This document shows positions 1-8,316 of a stretch of DNA of 36,922 bases, one piece after another. How positions within the stretch are numbered: the stretch's first letter is position 1; each line of letters starts with the position of its first letter. A program made the position numbers and the translations under genes. The notes under the pieces are model-generated. The model was not told where the DNA came from. It did not search any database and saw only the letters and a list, made by a program, of their open reading frames with translations. Source of the stretch: Aquabacterium sp. (GTDB lineage Bacteria; Pseudomonadota; Gammaproteobacteria; Burkholderiales; Burkholderiaceae_C); assembly GCF_014378415.1 (NCBI RefSeq), contig NZ_JACMNS010000106.1, forward strand, positions 1-36,922, in the 5' to 3' direction.

Positions 1-251
1 CCACGCAGCACGGCCGCGCCCTTGCCCTGGTTGCGTGGCAGCACGAAGACCTTGAGCCCAGGATCCCGCGAGGCCATCTCCTGCAGGCCTTGGTCGGTGC
101 CATCGGTGCTGCCATCGATCACGACCCACACGGGATACCAGTTTCGTCGAGCGGCCCTGACGGTCTCGTAGACCTGGCGGCCGGCGTTGTAGCTGGGGAT
201 TAGCACGATGTGCGTGCGCGAAGGCGCGAGCGCCTGGCTCGTTTCAGTCAT
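1..251 (-). CDS. GT2-family glycosyltransferase, N-terminal part (cut by window edge)
   Basis: The first 83 codons of a gene that runs off the left edge. The protein begins MTETSQALAP and then shows IVLIPSYNAG, VWVVIDGSTDGT and LPRNQGKGAA. These match the nucleotide-sugar binding start of GT-A fold family 2 glycosyltransferases, with the acidic DGSTDGT loop typical of dolichol-phosphate-mannose-synthase-like enzymes. No signal peptide is visible, so it should act on the cytoplasmic face of the inner membrane. Its ATG lies inside the end of the acyltransferase gene (8-bp overlap, ATGACTGA on the minus strand), so the two are probably translationally coupled. Family assignment is firm. A role in sugar decoration or lipid linkage of an aryl-polyene pigment is inferred from the neighbours. 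Confidence 0.85.
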   Translation of the reverse strand, partial: MTETSQALAPSRTHIVLIPSYNAGRQVYETVRAARRNWYPVWVVIDGSTDGTDQGLQEMASRDPGLKVFVLPRNQGKGAAVLR

Positions 252-1032
252 GGACGGGTCGTTCGGAAGGGGTGGTTTGAACCATGAGTGCCAACTCGGC
301 CTTGGCCAGTTCATGTTCGAAATAGTGTTGCAAGTCGCGGGTGAACGCCTTGGCGTCGTCACCCACGTTGAAGCGCTTGCCCAGCCTGACACGGTAGACC
401 AAGGGGAAGCTGGGAGGGCGGTGGTGGATAGGCCAGCCCTTGGACAGAAAGGGCGAGCTGTTCTCGATGAACAGGGTTTGCACGGGCACCTTTGCACCCT
501 TGGCGATCAAGGCGAAACCCGATTTGAAATCATTGACCGGCGGCTCGGTGGTGCGCGTGCCTTCAGGAAACACCAGCAGGTGGCTGCCTTGGCGCAAGTC
601 CCGGATCGCCTGCCTCACCATGTTGCGCGGGCTGTCATTGCGGATGAAGTCTGCCAGCCGCGCGCCAGCACCCAGAAAAGGGTTATCGACCACATCGGCT
701 TTCATGATGCAGCCGGCGTTTTGCAGGCGAGAAATCAGAAAAGCCGCGTCCAGGAAGGTCGGGTGGTTGGACGCCAGGATCAGCGAGGGCTGGCCATTGA
801 GCGCGCCAAGCTCATCCAGCTCGAAGCGGGTCATGCCCAGCCAGGTGGTGAAGGCAAAGTACAGGCGAAAGCCGCCGCTGATGCCAGCCCGCCCCAGCGC
901 GCGACCCCGGATGGGCGACAAAAATGGCCGCATGGCCCAAGCCACAGCACACCAGCCCAGGCACATGGCGCCCAGCACCAGCAAGCCCGCGTAAAACAGC
1001 GGGTACTGGGCCAGGGCGCGCAAGGTCTTCAT
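244..1032 (-). CDS. PlsC-type lysophospholipid/acyl acyltransferase (pigment-cluster member)
   Basis: A 262-residue protein with a hydrophobic N-terminus (about residues 10-34) that should anchor it in the inner membrane. It carries the two diagnostic PlsC motifs: NHPTFLD at 89-95 (catalytic His and Asp) and FPEGTR at 155-160 (phosphate/glycerol binding). The family moves an acyl group from acyl-ACP or acyl-CoA to an acceptor such as lysophosphatidate. Because it lies between a MipA-type gene and a GT2 gene downstream of a chorismatase and a halogenase, I infer that it acylates or membrane-anchors an aryl-polyene product, as proposed for acyltransferases in such clusters. A plain phospholipid role cannot be excluded. 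A second PlsC gene lies at 24607-25389. Confidence 0.85.
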   Translation of the reverse strand: MKTLRALAQYPLFYAGLLVLGAMCLGWCAVAWAMRPFLSPIRGRALGRAGISGGFRLYFAFTTWLGMTRFELDELGALNGQPSLILASNHPTFLDAAFLISRLQNAGCIMKADVVDNPFLGAGARLADFIRNDSPRNMVRQAIRDLRQGSHLLVFPEGTRTTEPPVNDFKSGFALIAKGAKVPVQTLFIENSSPFLSKGWPIHHRPPSFPLVYRVRLGKRFNVGDDAKAFTRDLQHYFEHELAKAELALMVQTTPSERPVHD

Positions 1033-1053
1033 GTCGTGTTCGGCAAGAGGCCG

Positions 1054-1950
1054 TCAGTCGTCGACGGCCACCAGCGTGGACGACTGGCCGAAGACCCAGG
1101 ACATGCCCAAACCGCCCGCCAGGTAGCTCTTCTTGCGGACCAGCGGGCTGTCGTCAAACACGGCGCCTTGCAGGGTGTCGTAGCGAACGAAAGCGCCCAC
1201 CCAAAAGCGGTCGAATCGTTTGCTCAAGGCGGCGGTGAATTGGCTGCCGGCGTAGCCGCCACGGCCTGCATACGCGGGGCGATCGGCGCGCGCGTACTGT
1301 GGCGCCACGTCATAAAAATAGGCGTTGCGGCGGCGGTCGGCGTAGATGGGGCCGACCAGCGCGCCCAGGTTCCAGCCGGACCAGCCCGCCACGTTCGCGA
1401 CATCGACGTTCAGGTGTGGTGCCGTCTGCCATCCCGTGGACGACATGTCGCCGTGGCCCAGCGTGACGCCGCCGCTGACCGGTAGCCTGAAGTTCAAACG
1501 CACCTCGCCATTGGCGGACTGCAGCAGGTGCACGTCCAGCGCGGGTCCGATCTCGACCGACCCTGCCAGACTGGGCATGCCCTCACGTGCTCGATTGCGT
1601 TGACTTGACACCGGCAGGCTGGCGCTCGCATTCAGGCCCAGCTTGACGCGCGGCCCGTTGAACAGCTGGGCGCTGGCGCCCTCGCGGTTGGCCTTGAGCA
1701 CCTTGCCCCGGTAGACCAGGTACGGCAGGGGCAAAGCATAGCCGCGCGACTCATCCGATCCCCGGTAATCGGGCAGGGACAAGGCGGCAGCGCCCAGGCC
1801 CCATTCCCACAGAGGCTTCATGTCCTTGGTCAACGCCGGTTTGGCATCGGCCAGGACGGTGCCCTCATTTTGTGCTTGCGCCGGCAACACCAGGGCCGAG
1901 CCCAGCAGCATGGCGCAGGTAAGGTGTCTTGCGGTCATCGTCATCGTCAT
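1054..1950 (-). CDS. MipA/OmpV-family outer-membrane protein
   Basis: A 298-residue protein with a signal peptide: hydrophobic stretch at about 10-24, cleavage likely after AQA at 25-27. The mature part has alternating polar and hydrophobic strands and the MipA/OmpV block WEWGLGAAALSLPDYRGSD near its N-terminus, which indicates a small outer-membrane beta barrel. MipA of E. coli is linked to murein synthase complexes, and OmpV-like barrels are general outer-membrane proteins. The start overlaps the chorismatase stop as ATGA. Three ATG codons occur within the first five codons (residues 1, 3 and 5). The AGGAG site lies only 3 nt from the first and 9 nt from the second, so the true start is uncertain by two to four codons. 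A role in pigment placement in the outer membrane is inferred from context only. Confidence 0.85.
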   Translation of the reverse strand: MTMTMTARHLTCAMLLGSALVLPAQAQNEGTVLADAKPALTKDMKPLWEWGLGAAALSLPDYRGSDESRGYALPLPYLVYRGKVLKANREGASAQLFNGPRVKLGLNASASLPVSSQRNRAREGMPSLAGSVEIGPALDVHLLQSANGEVRLNFRLPVSGGVTLGHGDMSSTGWQTAPHLNVDVANVAGWSGWNLGALVGPIYADRRRNAYFYDVAPQYARADRPAYAGRGGYAGSQFTAALSKRFDRFWVGAFVRYDTLQGAVFDDSPLVRKKSYLAGGLGMSWVFGQSSTLVAVDD

Positions 1951-2999
1951 TGGCTCCTGGCGGTGGTCGCTTCAATCTCGACCAGCAGGTCAGGACGGCA
2001 GACCACGGCCTGCAAATAGAAACAGGGCACGGCGGTGCCCAGGCGTTGTTCGATCACCTGGCGCACCAATGGCAGGTCAGCGGCATCCCGGACATAGACT
2101 TTCAGTTGCAAGTCGGCCGCTTGCCAGTCATGGGCAGGGCGCTCCACACGGAAACGTTCCATCAGGGATTCGATGTTGTTCAGCGTCTCATGGGTTTGGG
2201 CTCGCACATCGTTCAGGTGCTGGGTTTCGTGGCCCACGATGCTGGCCGTGCCCGAGATGAACGCGATTTCTTCGTCCCCGATCGGCGCCACGGCCGCCCG
2301 CGAAAAGGTCGGGCTGCGCGAACCGTACCGGGGTGGGTAGCGGTAGGCGCTCATCTGGCGTGGATTTTCAATCGGCTGCGCTGGCTTGGCCGATGCCAAG
2401 GCATACACCGTCAGTGGTCCACCCAGGCCTTCGGGGTGGCCCAAAGCGCACGCGGCTGGGGGGTGCCGCTCGATCATGGCCGCATGGCTCAGGAATGAGG
2501 TGTGCCGGCCCACGTTGAAAATGCGGTAGCGCTCCTCGCCTTGCTGGGCGCCAAGAATGTCAGGCAGGTAGTTCCAGCACCGCAGTGGGTGTGGACAGCC
2601 CAATTGGTCCAGCGCATTGAAAAGGGCATCGTAGGTTTGCTGTGTGGCTTGTTCCAGGCCTTGATCAAGGCTGAGCAATGGGGTGGCCAGCCAGGCGAAT
2701 ACCAGCTCGGCGAAGCGGACGTAAGCCACGCCCGCCACCTCGCCATGCTCGACCGCCGCGGCCCCGGCCGGAACCGACCAGACTTCGACCCAGGCCGCGG
2801 TGTCGTGCCCCAGCACCGGCAGCGCCACCCGGGGCCATGCCCGTGCATCCAGTCCCACAGGCAAGGCCACGTTGAGGACCTCGGGCGCACCGAACACGGT
2901 CATGCCCAGAACCTGGCGCTGTGTCTCTTTGGATTCAAGCGCCTGTACCCATTGATCCAGGGCTTCCAGCGCGATGTAATCAAGCTGCAGATGACTCAT
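1947..2999 (-). CDS. Chorismatase (FkbO/Hyg5/XanB2 family), hydroxybenzoate starter supply
   Basis: A 350-residue protein of the size and pattern of the chorismatase family. Visible motifs are NYLPDI at 143-148, a Tyr/Arg/Pro-rich block AYRYPPRYGSRSPTFSRA at 218-235, the RidA-like block SGTASIVGHE at 249-258, and the C-terminal VEIEA at 340-344 holding the expected catalytic Glu (E341). A Cys sits seven residues before that Glu (C334). As I recall, this is the arrangement of Hyg5/XanB2-type enzymes that make 3-hydroxybenzoate (and 4-hydroxybenzoate for XanB2) plus pyruvate from chorismate, rather than FkbO-type hydrolases. The gene follows the halogenase by 22 bp and overlaps the MipA gene by 4 bp. 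I infer that it supplies the aromatic head group of an aryl polyene. Family is confident, exact product less so. Confidence 0.85.
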   Translation of the reverse strand: MSHLQLDYIALEALDQWVQALESKETQRQVLGMTVFGAPEVLNVALPVGLDARAWPRVALPVLGHDTAAWVEVWSVPAGAAAVEHGEVAGVAYVRFAELVFAWLATPLLSLDQGLEQATQQTYDALFNALDQLGCPHPLRCWNYLPDILGAQQGEERYRIFNVGRHTSFLSHAAMIERHPPAACALGHPEGLGGPLTVYALASAKPAQPIENPRQMSAYRYPPRYGSRSPTFSRAAVAPIGDEEIAFISGTASIVGHETQHLNDVRAQTHETLNNIESLMERFRVERPAHDWQAADLQLKVYVRDAADLPLVRQVIEQRLGTAVPCFYLQAVVCRPDLLVEIEATTARSQ

Positions 3000-3021
3000 G
3001 CCTGCTCAAACCCGCTCCGCC

Positions 3022-4323
3022 TCAAAGGATGGGCGCCGTGTCGCTGATGTTGATCTTGCGACGGCGTGCGGCGGTGAGCGTGCGCTTCAGATTGAGCAAC
3101 GAGCCGATGTAGTAAATGCCCTTGAATACGTAGATCGACGGCCAGATGGGGGTCTTGCGAAAGATGTCGCCAGCGAACAGTGACAGCACCGCTTCCTTGA
3201 CCCGGAACATGTTACGCGGACCCATGAAAAGGTCGCGCATGGTGGGATTGGTCACGCGGTAGATGAACCACGAAAATTCGCGTGGGCCGCGCAGCATCAC
3301 GCGGTCGAACTGCCGGTGCGCAGCGGCCAATTTGCGCGGCTCTCGCAATTGCGCGTGCACCACGTCGGCGGCGACAAAGGCGCTGTTCATGGCCAGGAAC
3401 ACGCCCGATGAAAACACCGGGTCGATGAAGGCGAAGGCATCGCCCAGCAGCAGGTAGTTGGGTCCGCGTGTTTGCTTGCAGCTGTAGGAGTAGTTGCCAG
3501 TCGCTTCAACTTCGGAGGCCAGCGTGGCGTCCTTCAGCCTGGCCAGCAGAGGGGGGCACAGGGCAATGGTGTCCATGAAGAACGCCTCGACGCTGTTCTG
3601 GCGGGTCTTGAGGTAGGTCGGCCAGCACACGGCGCCCACGCTGGTCGTGCCATCGGCCAGCGGGATGAACCAGAACCAACCATGCTCGAACCAGAACAGG
3701 CTGATGTTGCCCTCCTGCTTGCCAGCCAGGCGCTCGGCGCCGGTGAAGTGGCCAAACAGCGCGGCGCTGTTGTGCTTTTTGTTCTTGACCTTGGCATCCA
3801 GCTTGTTGGCCAGGAAGGTGTCGCGCCCCGACGCGTCGATCACCATCCGCGCCTGCCATGAAGCATTCTGTCCGTCGGCATGCTGGGCGTGCACCACGGC
3901 CCCGCTTTCGTCCGGCAGAAAGTCGACCGCCTTGACGCGGCAGTTCTCCAGCACCTTGGCGCCCTTGCTGGCGGCATTGCGGATCAGGATGTGGTCGAAG
4001 TCGGAGCGCCGCACCTGGTAGGCCATGTCCATGGACTTGTCCCAGGCGTCGCCGAACTCAAGGAAGGTGCGTTCCTTGTGCCAGGGCGAGACGAACTCGA
4101 TGCCGTACTTGGGCATGGCCATGGCTTCGACTTCCGCGCGCACGCCCAACAGGTCGAGCAACGGCACATTCGCGGGCAGCAGTGATTCACCGATGTGAAA
4201 GCGCGGGTGCTGCGCCTTTTCCACCAGCACCACGTCCAGGCCTTGTCGGGCCAGCAGGGCGGCTGCGGTGGAGCCCGCTGGGCCGCCACCAATGATCAGC
4301 ACGTCGCATGGGCTGGGTGTCAT
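3022..4323 (-). CDS. FAD-dependent halogenase-type oxidoreductase (xanthomonadin-like cluster)
   Basis: 433 residues from the ATG at 4323. An upstream in-frame start would push 20 residues into mpl and lacks the FAD fold, so I reject it. The dinucleotide site GGGPAGS lies at 12-18, the halogenase signature WFWFIP (WxWxIP) at 216-221, and the flavin block GDAFAFIDPVFSSG at 294-307. MPKYG at 70-74 supplies Lys72 at the position of the catalytic lysine of flavin-dependent halogenases. The family uses FADH2, oxygen and halide to make HOX for aromatic substitution, so the product may be a halogenated hydroxybenzoyl polyene, as in brominated xanthomonadins. The ATG overlaps the mpl stop as ATGA. 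It could also be a non-halogenating relative (geranylgeranyl-reductase-like). Confidence 0.8.
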   Translation of the reverse strand: MTPSPCDVLIIGGGPAGSTAAALLARQGLDVVLVEKAQHPRFHIGESLLPANVPLLDLLGVRAEVEAMAMPKYGIEFVSPWHKERTFLEFGDAWDKSMDMAYQVRRSDFDHILIRNAASKGAKVLENCRVKAVDFLPDESGAVVHAQHADGQNASWQARMVIDASGRDTFLANKLDAKVKNKKHNSAALFGHFTGAERLAGKQEGNISLFWFEHGWFWFIPLADGTTSVGAVCWPTYLKTRQNSVEAFFMDTIALCPPLLARLKDATLASEVEATGNYSYSCKQTRGPNYLLLGDAFAFIDPVFSSGVFLAMNSAFVAADVVHAQLREPRKLAAAHRQFDRVMLRGPREFSWFIYRVTNPTMRDLFMGPRNMFRVKEAVLSLFAGDIFRKTPIWPSIYVFKGIYYIGSLLNLKRTLTAARRRKINISDTAPIL

Positions 4324-5699
4324 GGGCAGAGTGCCTTGAGCAGCTTGTCGTGAATCCCGCCAAACCCGCCATTGCTCATGCACAGGATCTGATCGCCAGC
4401 CTTGGCCGCTTTCACCACCTTGCTCACCAGCGCCTCGATGTTGTCGACGACGATCGCGCGGTCACCCATGGGCGCCAGCGCTTCCGCTGCGTCCCAGCCG
4501 AGTCCACCACTGTGGCAGAACGACAGGTCGGCTTCCTCCAGCGACCACGGCAACAGCGCCTTCATGGTGCCCAGCTTCATGGTATTAGAGCGGGGCTCGA
4601 ACACCGCGATGATGCGTTGGTCCGGGCTGATGCGGCGTCGCAAACCATCCAGCGTCGTGCGGATGGCCGTGGGGTGGTGGGCGAAATCGTCGTACACCGT
4701 GATGCCCTTGACCTCGCCACGCAGCTCCAGGCGGCGCTTGACGTTGGCGAACAAACCCAGCGCTTCGCAAGCCACCTGCGGCGACACGCCCACGTGCTCG
4801 GCCGCGGCAATGGCCGCCAGCGCGTTCATCTGGTTGTGCTCGCCCATCAGGGGCCACTCGACGCGGCCGACCAGCACGGCGGCCTTGAGCACGTCAAAAG
4901 CATGTGGCTCGCCACGGGCGCGGAAGCCCGGCACGTCGCCCCGCACGCCAAAGCGAACCACATCGCTCCAGCAGCCACGGTCCAGCACGCGCTGCAGGCT
5001 GTCTTCTCGTGCGTTGACCACCAGGCGACCTTGGCCCGGCACGGTGCGCACCAGGTGGTGGAACTGGGTCTCGATGGCGGCCAGATCGGCAAAGATGTCG
5101 GCGTGGTCGAACTCCAGGTTGTTCAAAACGGCGGTGCGCGCCTGGTAGTGAACGAACTTGCTGCGTTTGTCGAAAAACGCGGTGTCGTATTCGTCGGCCT
5201 CGATCACGAAGGGGTGGCCCGGCACTGGGCGCTTGCCCTCGTCCAGCTCACCCAGCCGCGCCGAGACGCCGAAGTTCTGCGGCACGCCACCCACCAGGAA
5301 GCCAGGCTGCAGGCCGGCGTGTTCAAGGATCCAGGTCAGCATCGACGTGGTCGTGGTTTTGCCATGCGTGCCGGCCACCGCCAGCACATGCCTGCCGCGC
5401 AGCACGTTCTCGCTGAGCCATTGCGGTCCGCTGGTGTAGGGCAGCCCAGCGTTCAGGATGGCTTCCATCAGCGGATTGCCGCGCGAGACCACGTTGCCGA
5501 TCACGAACAAATCGGGTTTCAAATCGAGCTGATCAGGCGTGTAGCCCTCGATCAATTCGATGCCCAGCGCGCGCAACTGGTCGCTCATCGGGGGGTAGAC
5601 GCCTGCGTCGCAACCGGTGACGCGGTGCCCAGCCTCGCGGGCCAGTGCAGCGAGGCCACCCATGAAGGTGCCGCAGATACCAAGGATGTGAATGTGCAT
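4320..5699 (-). CDS. mpl: UDP-MurNAc:L-Ala-gamma-D-Glu-meso-DAP ligase (murein recycling)
   Basis: 459 residues from the ATG at 5699. Longer upstream reading enters hemL and is not plausible. The N-terminus MHIHILGICGTFMGG is the classic Mpl/MurC-type nucleotide-binding start. The ATP-binding P-loop GTHGKTTTTS is at 110-119, followed by the Mur-ligase blocks VIEADEYDTAF, LNNLEFDHADIF, GEHNQMNALAA and YDDFAHHPTAI. The cytoplasmic enzyme joins recycled murein tripeptide to UDP-N-acetylmuramate. It lies 2 bp downstream of hemL, and its TGA overlaps the ATG of the halogenase-type gene, so it forms the hinge between housekeeping and pigment genes on one predicted transcript. Identification is secure. 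Confidence 0.95.
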   Translation of the reverse strand: MHIHILGICGTFMGGLAALAREAGHRVTGCDAGVYPPMSDQLRALGIELIEGYTPDQLDLKPDLFVIGNVVSRGNPLMEAILNAGLPYTSGPQWLSENVLRGRHVLAVAGTHGKTTTTSMLTWILEHAGLQPGFLVGGVPQNFGVSARLGELDEGKRPVPGHPFVIEADEYDTAFFDKRSKFVHYQARTAVLNNLEFDHADIFADLAAIETQFHHLVRTVPGQGRLVVNAREDSLQRVLDRGCWSDVVRFGVRGDVPGFRARGEPHAFDVLKAAVLVGRVEWPLMGEHNQMNALAAIAAAEHVGVSPQVACEALGLFANVKRRLELRGEVKGITVYDDFAHHPTAIRTTLDGLRRRISPDQRIIAVFEPRSNTMKLGTMKALLPWSLEEADLSFCHSGGLGWDAAEALAPMGDRAIVVDNIEALVSKVVKAAKAGDQILCMSNGGFGGIHDKLLKALCP

Positions 5700-5701
5700 G
5701 C

Positions 5702-6988
5702 TCAACTCAATGCTTGTGCGGCGGCTGACACTGTGTCGGCGATGTCCTGGTCGGTGTGGGCGGCGCTCACGAAGCCTGCCTCGTACATGGCCGGTGCAAG
5801 ATACACGCCACGCTCCAGCATGGCGTGGAAGAAGCGGTTGAACTTGTCGGACCCATGGGCCATGACCGCCTGGTAGTGCTGCGGCAGGCTGTCGGCGAAG
5901 AAAAAGCCGAACATGCCGCCCTGGCTGTCGCCCACCAAGGGCACGCCAGCTTGTTGGGCTGCGCCCACCAATCCTTGCACCAGGCTCTGCGTGCGCTGCG
6001 CCAAGGATTCGAAAAAACCGGGGCGCTGAATGACCTTCAAGGTGGCCAGGCCGCAAGCGGTGGCGACCGGGTTGCCCGACAAGGTGCCGGCTTGGTACAC
6101 GGGGCCCAGTGGGGCCAGTAGGGCCATGACCTTGGCTGGGCCGGCGAACGCGGCCAGCGGCATGCCGCCGCCGATGACCTTGCCAAACACACTCAGGTCC
6201 GGCACGAAGCCCGGGATCTGCTGCGCATACAGGCTCTGTGCGCCACCCAACGCCACGCGGAAGCCCGACATCACTTCGTCGAACACCAGCAGGGCACCAT
6301 GCTGCGTGCACAGCTCGCGCAAACGCTTCATGAAAGGCGCCGAGGCCCGCACGAAGTTCATGTTGCCGGCGATCGGCTCGATCATCACGCAGGCAATCTC
6401 CCCGCCCACTTCGGCAAAGGCTTGCTCAATCTGCTCGACGTTGTTGTACTCCAGGACCAGGGTGTGCTGCACCACTTCGGGCGGCACGCCGGCGCTGGTC
6501 GGGTGGCCGAAAGTGGCCAGGCCCGAGCCGGCCTTGACCAGCAAGGCATCGGCATGGCCGTGGTAACAGCCTTCGAACTTTATCAGCTTGCTGCGGCCCG
6601 TGAAGCCGCGCGCCAGGCGGATCGCGCTCATGGCCGCTTCCGTGCCCGAGCTGACCAGGCGCACCTGCTCGGCGCTGGGCACCAGCTTTAAGATCTCTTC
6701 GGCCAGCTCGACCTCGCGCTCGGTGGGCGCACCAAACGAGAAGCCATCCAGCGCCGCTTTCTGCACCGCCTCGAGCACCTCGGGGTGGCCATGGCCCAGG
6801 ATCATCGGCCCCCAAGAGCCGATGTAGTCGATGTAGCGCTGGCCTTCGGCATCCCACATGTAGGCGCCGTGGGCCTTGGCGATGAAGCGGGGCGTGCCGC
6901 CCACGGCCTTGAAAGCCCGCACAGGCGAGTTCACCCCGCCAGGGATGGAGCGCTGCGCGCGCTCGAACAACGCTGCATTAATGGACAT
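5702..6988 (-). CDS. hemL: Glutamate-1-semialdehyde 2,1-aminomutase
   Basis: 428 residues, normal for HemL, a PLP-dependent cytoplasmic enzyme that turns glutamate-1-semialdehyde into 5-aminolevulinate for tetrapyrrole synthesis. Visible features are [13 protein letters not shown] near the start, [16 protein letters not shown] (113-128, PLP phosphate binding), [25 protein letters not shown] (236-244, PLP ring Asp) and the Schiff-base lysine in [12 protein letters not shown] (Lys270). The first 11 bp overlap the end of the ThiD-like gene, and mpl starts 2 bp after its stop, so all three are likely co-transcribed. Its Shine-Dalgarno site is weak and it may rely on coupling to the upstream gene. 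Confidence 0.96.
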   Translation of the reverse strand: MSINAALFERAQRSIPGGVNSPVRAFKAVGGTPRFIAKAHGAYMWDAEGQRYIDYIGSWGPMILGHGHPEVLEAVQKAALDGFSFGAPTEREVELAEEILKLVPSAEQVRLVSSGTEAAMSAIRLARGFTGRSKLIKFEGCYHGHADALLVKAGSGLATFGHPTSAGVPPEVVQHTLVLEYNNVEQIEQAFAEVGGEIACVMIEPIAGNMNFVRASAPFMKRLRELCTQHGALLVFDEVMSGFRVALGGAQSLYAQQIPGFVPDLSVFGKVIGGGMPLAAFAGPAKVMALLAPLGPVYQAGTLSGNPVATACGLATLKVIQRPGFFESLAQRTQSLVQGLVGAAQQAGVPLVGDSQGGMFGFFFADSLPQHYQAVMAHGSDKFNRFFHAMLERGVYLAPAMYEAGFVSAAHTDQDIADTVSAAAQALS

Positions 6989-7934
6989 TGCGTGAGGAAG
7001 GGGAGATGTCGTTGTCGGTCAGGCCAGGTTCGTCAGCGGAGGATTCGCCTTCGCCCTCGGTTTCCTCGCCGCCTTCGCCAGGCGGCAGTGCCCAGAAGAA
7101 GCGGTCGGGGATGACGCCGCCCATGCCAGGGCGGAATCCCGAGTCCAGCGCCTGGTCCAGGAAGCTCAGGGCCTCTGACACGGCCATGTCCACCGACGTT
7201 TCTGTGGCCAGGATGGCGGCGAGGGCGGCTGACAGGGTGTCACCCGCGCCAACGAAGCTGGCCTCGAAGCGCTCAAAGCGTTCGCCAGCAATCGCGCCTT
7301 GGGCCGACGCCAGCACGTTGTCGATGAACTGGTCGGGCAGCTGGATGCCGGTCACCAGCACGTAGCCGCAGCCGCTTTCGCTGGCGGCCACGGCCAGCTC
7401 GCGGGCGGAGGGCGGGCGCTCGGATTCCCATTCGGGCAGCAGGAAGTCCGTCAGGGTCTTGTGGTTTCCCACCAACACCAGCGTGGCGGGCAGGATCAGC
7501 TCGCGGAACGCCTCCAGATAGGACATCTGGGCGTCCTCTTCCATCCACGAGACGTTGGGTAAATAAGACACCAACGGAATATCGGTGTAGTCGGAGAGGA
7601 TTTCTGCGACCACGCTCACGCCCTCGGCGCTGCCCAGAAAACCGACTTTCCAGGCCGAAATGGTGGCATCTTCCAGGATTGTGCGCGCTTGCTCTGAAAT
7701 CGCATCGGCGTCGATTTCGTGAATTTCAAACACCTCGGCGGTGTCGCGAATCAGCAAGCTGGTGATCACCGGCAAGGTGTGTGCGCCCATGGACGCCATC
7801 GTGGCGATGTCGGCCGCAATGCCACTGGCGCCACTGGGGTCGCTGGCATTGAAGCTCATCACGCACGCCGGTGATCCGGAGTCTTCGGCTTCGGTGGCGG
7901 GATCAACCTGGGGGCCGTCGGTGGGAGTGTTCAT
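6978..7934 (-). CDS. Divergent ThiD-like kinase of the ribokinase superfamily
   Basis: 318 residues. The N-terminal [17 protein letters not shown] corresponds to the ThiD nucleophile-fold motif (A-G-S/T-DPSGGAGIQAD), and FVGAGDT corresponds to the anion-hole/base motif. ThiD phosphorylates hydroxymethylpyrimidine (phosphate) in thiamine synthesis. Several ThiD landmarks differ: the DxVMxAKSG strand is replaced by [12 protein letters not shown], the MKGG element by VTGI, and the HGTGC active-site Cys by GAGD, which carries a ribokinase-type Asp. The C-terminal about 30 residues form an acidic low-complexity tail. A kinase fold is likely, but substrate and activity are uncertain, and it may use a different substrate or be regulatory. 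It is divergent from rubredoxin and overlaps hemL by 11 bp. Confidence 0.75.
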   Translation of the reverse strand: MNTPTDGPQVDPATEAEDSGSPACVMSFNASDPSGASGIAADIATMASMGAHTLPVITSLLIRDTAEVFEIHEIDADAISEQARTILEDATISAWKVGFLGSAEGVSVVAEILSDYTDIPLVSYLPNVSWMEEDAQMSYLEAFRELILPATLVLVGNHKTLTDFLLPEWESERPPSARELAVAASESGCGYVLVTGIQLPDQFIDNVLASAQGAIAGERFERFEASFVGAGDTLSAALAAILATETSVDMAVSEALSFLDQALDSGFRPGMGGVIPDRFFWALPPGEGGEETEGEGESSADEPGLTDNDISPSSRNVH

Positions 7935-8063
7935 TCAGTGCGTCTAGCGGTGTTCAGGCCTGGTGTACAGACCAATGGGCGGGAGTCGTCCTAGCAAGCC
8001 TCACACGGCGCCAAGCGTCATGTGGTGCCCACAAACCCTTGTTTTTCACAAGAGTGGGATGGC

Positions 8064-8069
8064 TACAAT
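8064..8069 (+). promoter_or_regulatory. Candidate -10 box for the rubredoxin-pil/chp transcript
   Basis: TACAAT lies 33 bp before the rubredoxin GTG, which gives a leader of roughly 27 nt. No good -35 is seen at 17 bp; a weak TTGTTT sits 19 bp upstream (8039-8044). The 168-bp space between the divergent ThiD-like gene and rubredoxin holds no other recognisable element. Confidence 0.45.
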
Positions 8070-8102
8070 CAGCCCATTGTATTCAAGCTGGTTTGAACAG
8101 AC

Positions 8103-8276
8103 GTGAACTCTTCCCGCACCTGGATGTGTTTGATTTGTGGCTGGATTTATGACGAGGCTGTCGGCCTGCCCGAAGACGGCATTGCCCCCGGTACCCGCTG
8201 GGAGGACATTCCCATGAACTGGGTGTGCCCCGAATGCGGCGCCCGCAAGGAAGATTTCGAAATGGTTCAGATTTGA
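8103..8276 (+). CDS. Rubredoxin
   Basis: A 57-residue protein starting at GTG. The internal ATG at 8124 would leave only one residue before the first metal Cys, so the GTG start (MNSSRTWMC) is preferred and matches the usual length in this lineage. Four Cys ligands for one iron are visible: CLIC at 9-12 and CPEC at 42-45, with the rubredoxin core WIYDEAVGLPEDGIAPGTRW between them. It is a small cytoplasmic one-electron carrier. Its partner cannot be read from sequence. It is the first gene of the transcript that leads, 40 bp later, into pilG, a neighbourhood often seen in Burkholderiales. The gene is short but unmistakable. Confidence 0.95.
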   Translation: MNSSRTWMCLICGWIYDEAVGLPEDGIAPGTRWEDIPMNWVCPECGARKEDFEMVQI

Positions 8277-8316
8277 CGGCACCGCCGCCATCCACTTTGA
8301 TTAAAGGAATCGGTCC

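Noticed and set aside
8041..8291. A minus-strand frame opposite rubredoxin.
   Set aside because: The plus strand gives a perfect four-Cys rubredoxin; the opposite frame has no features.
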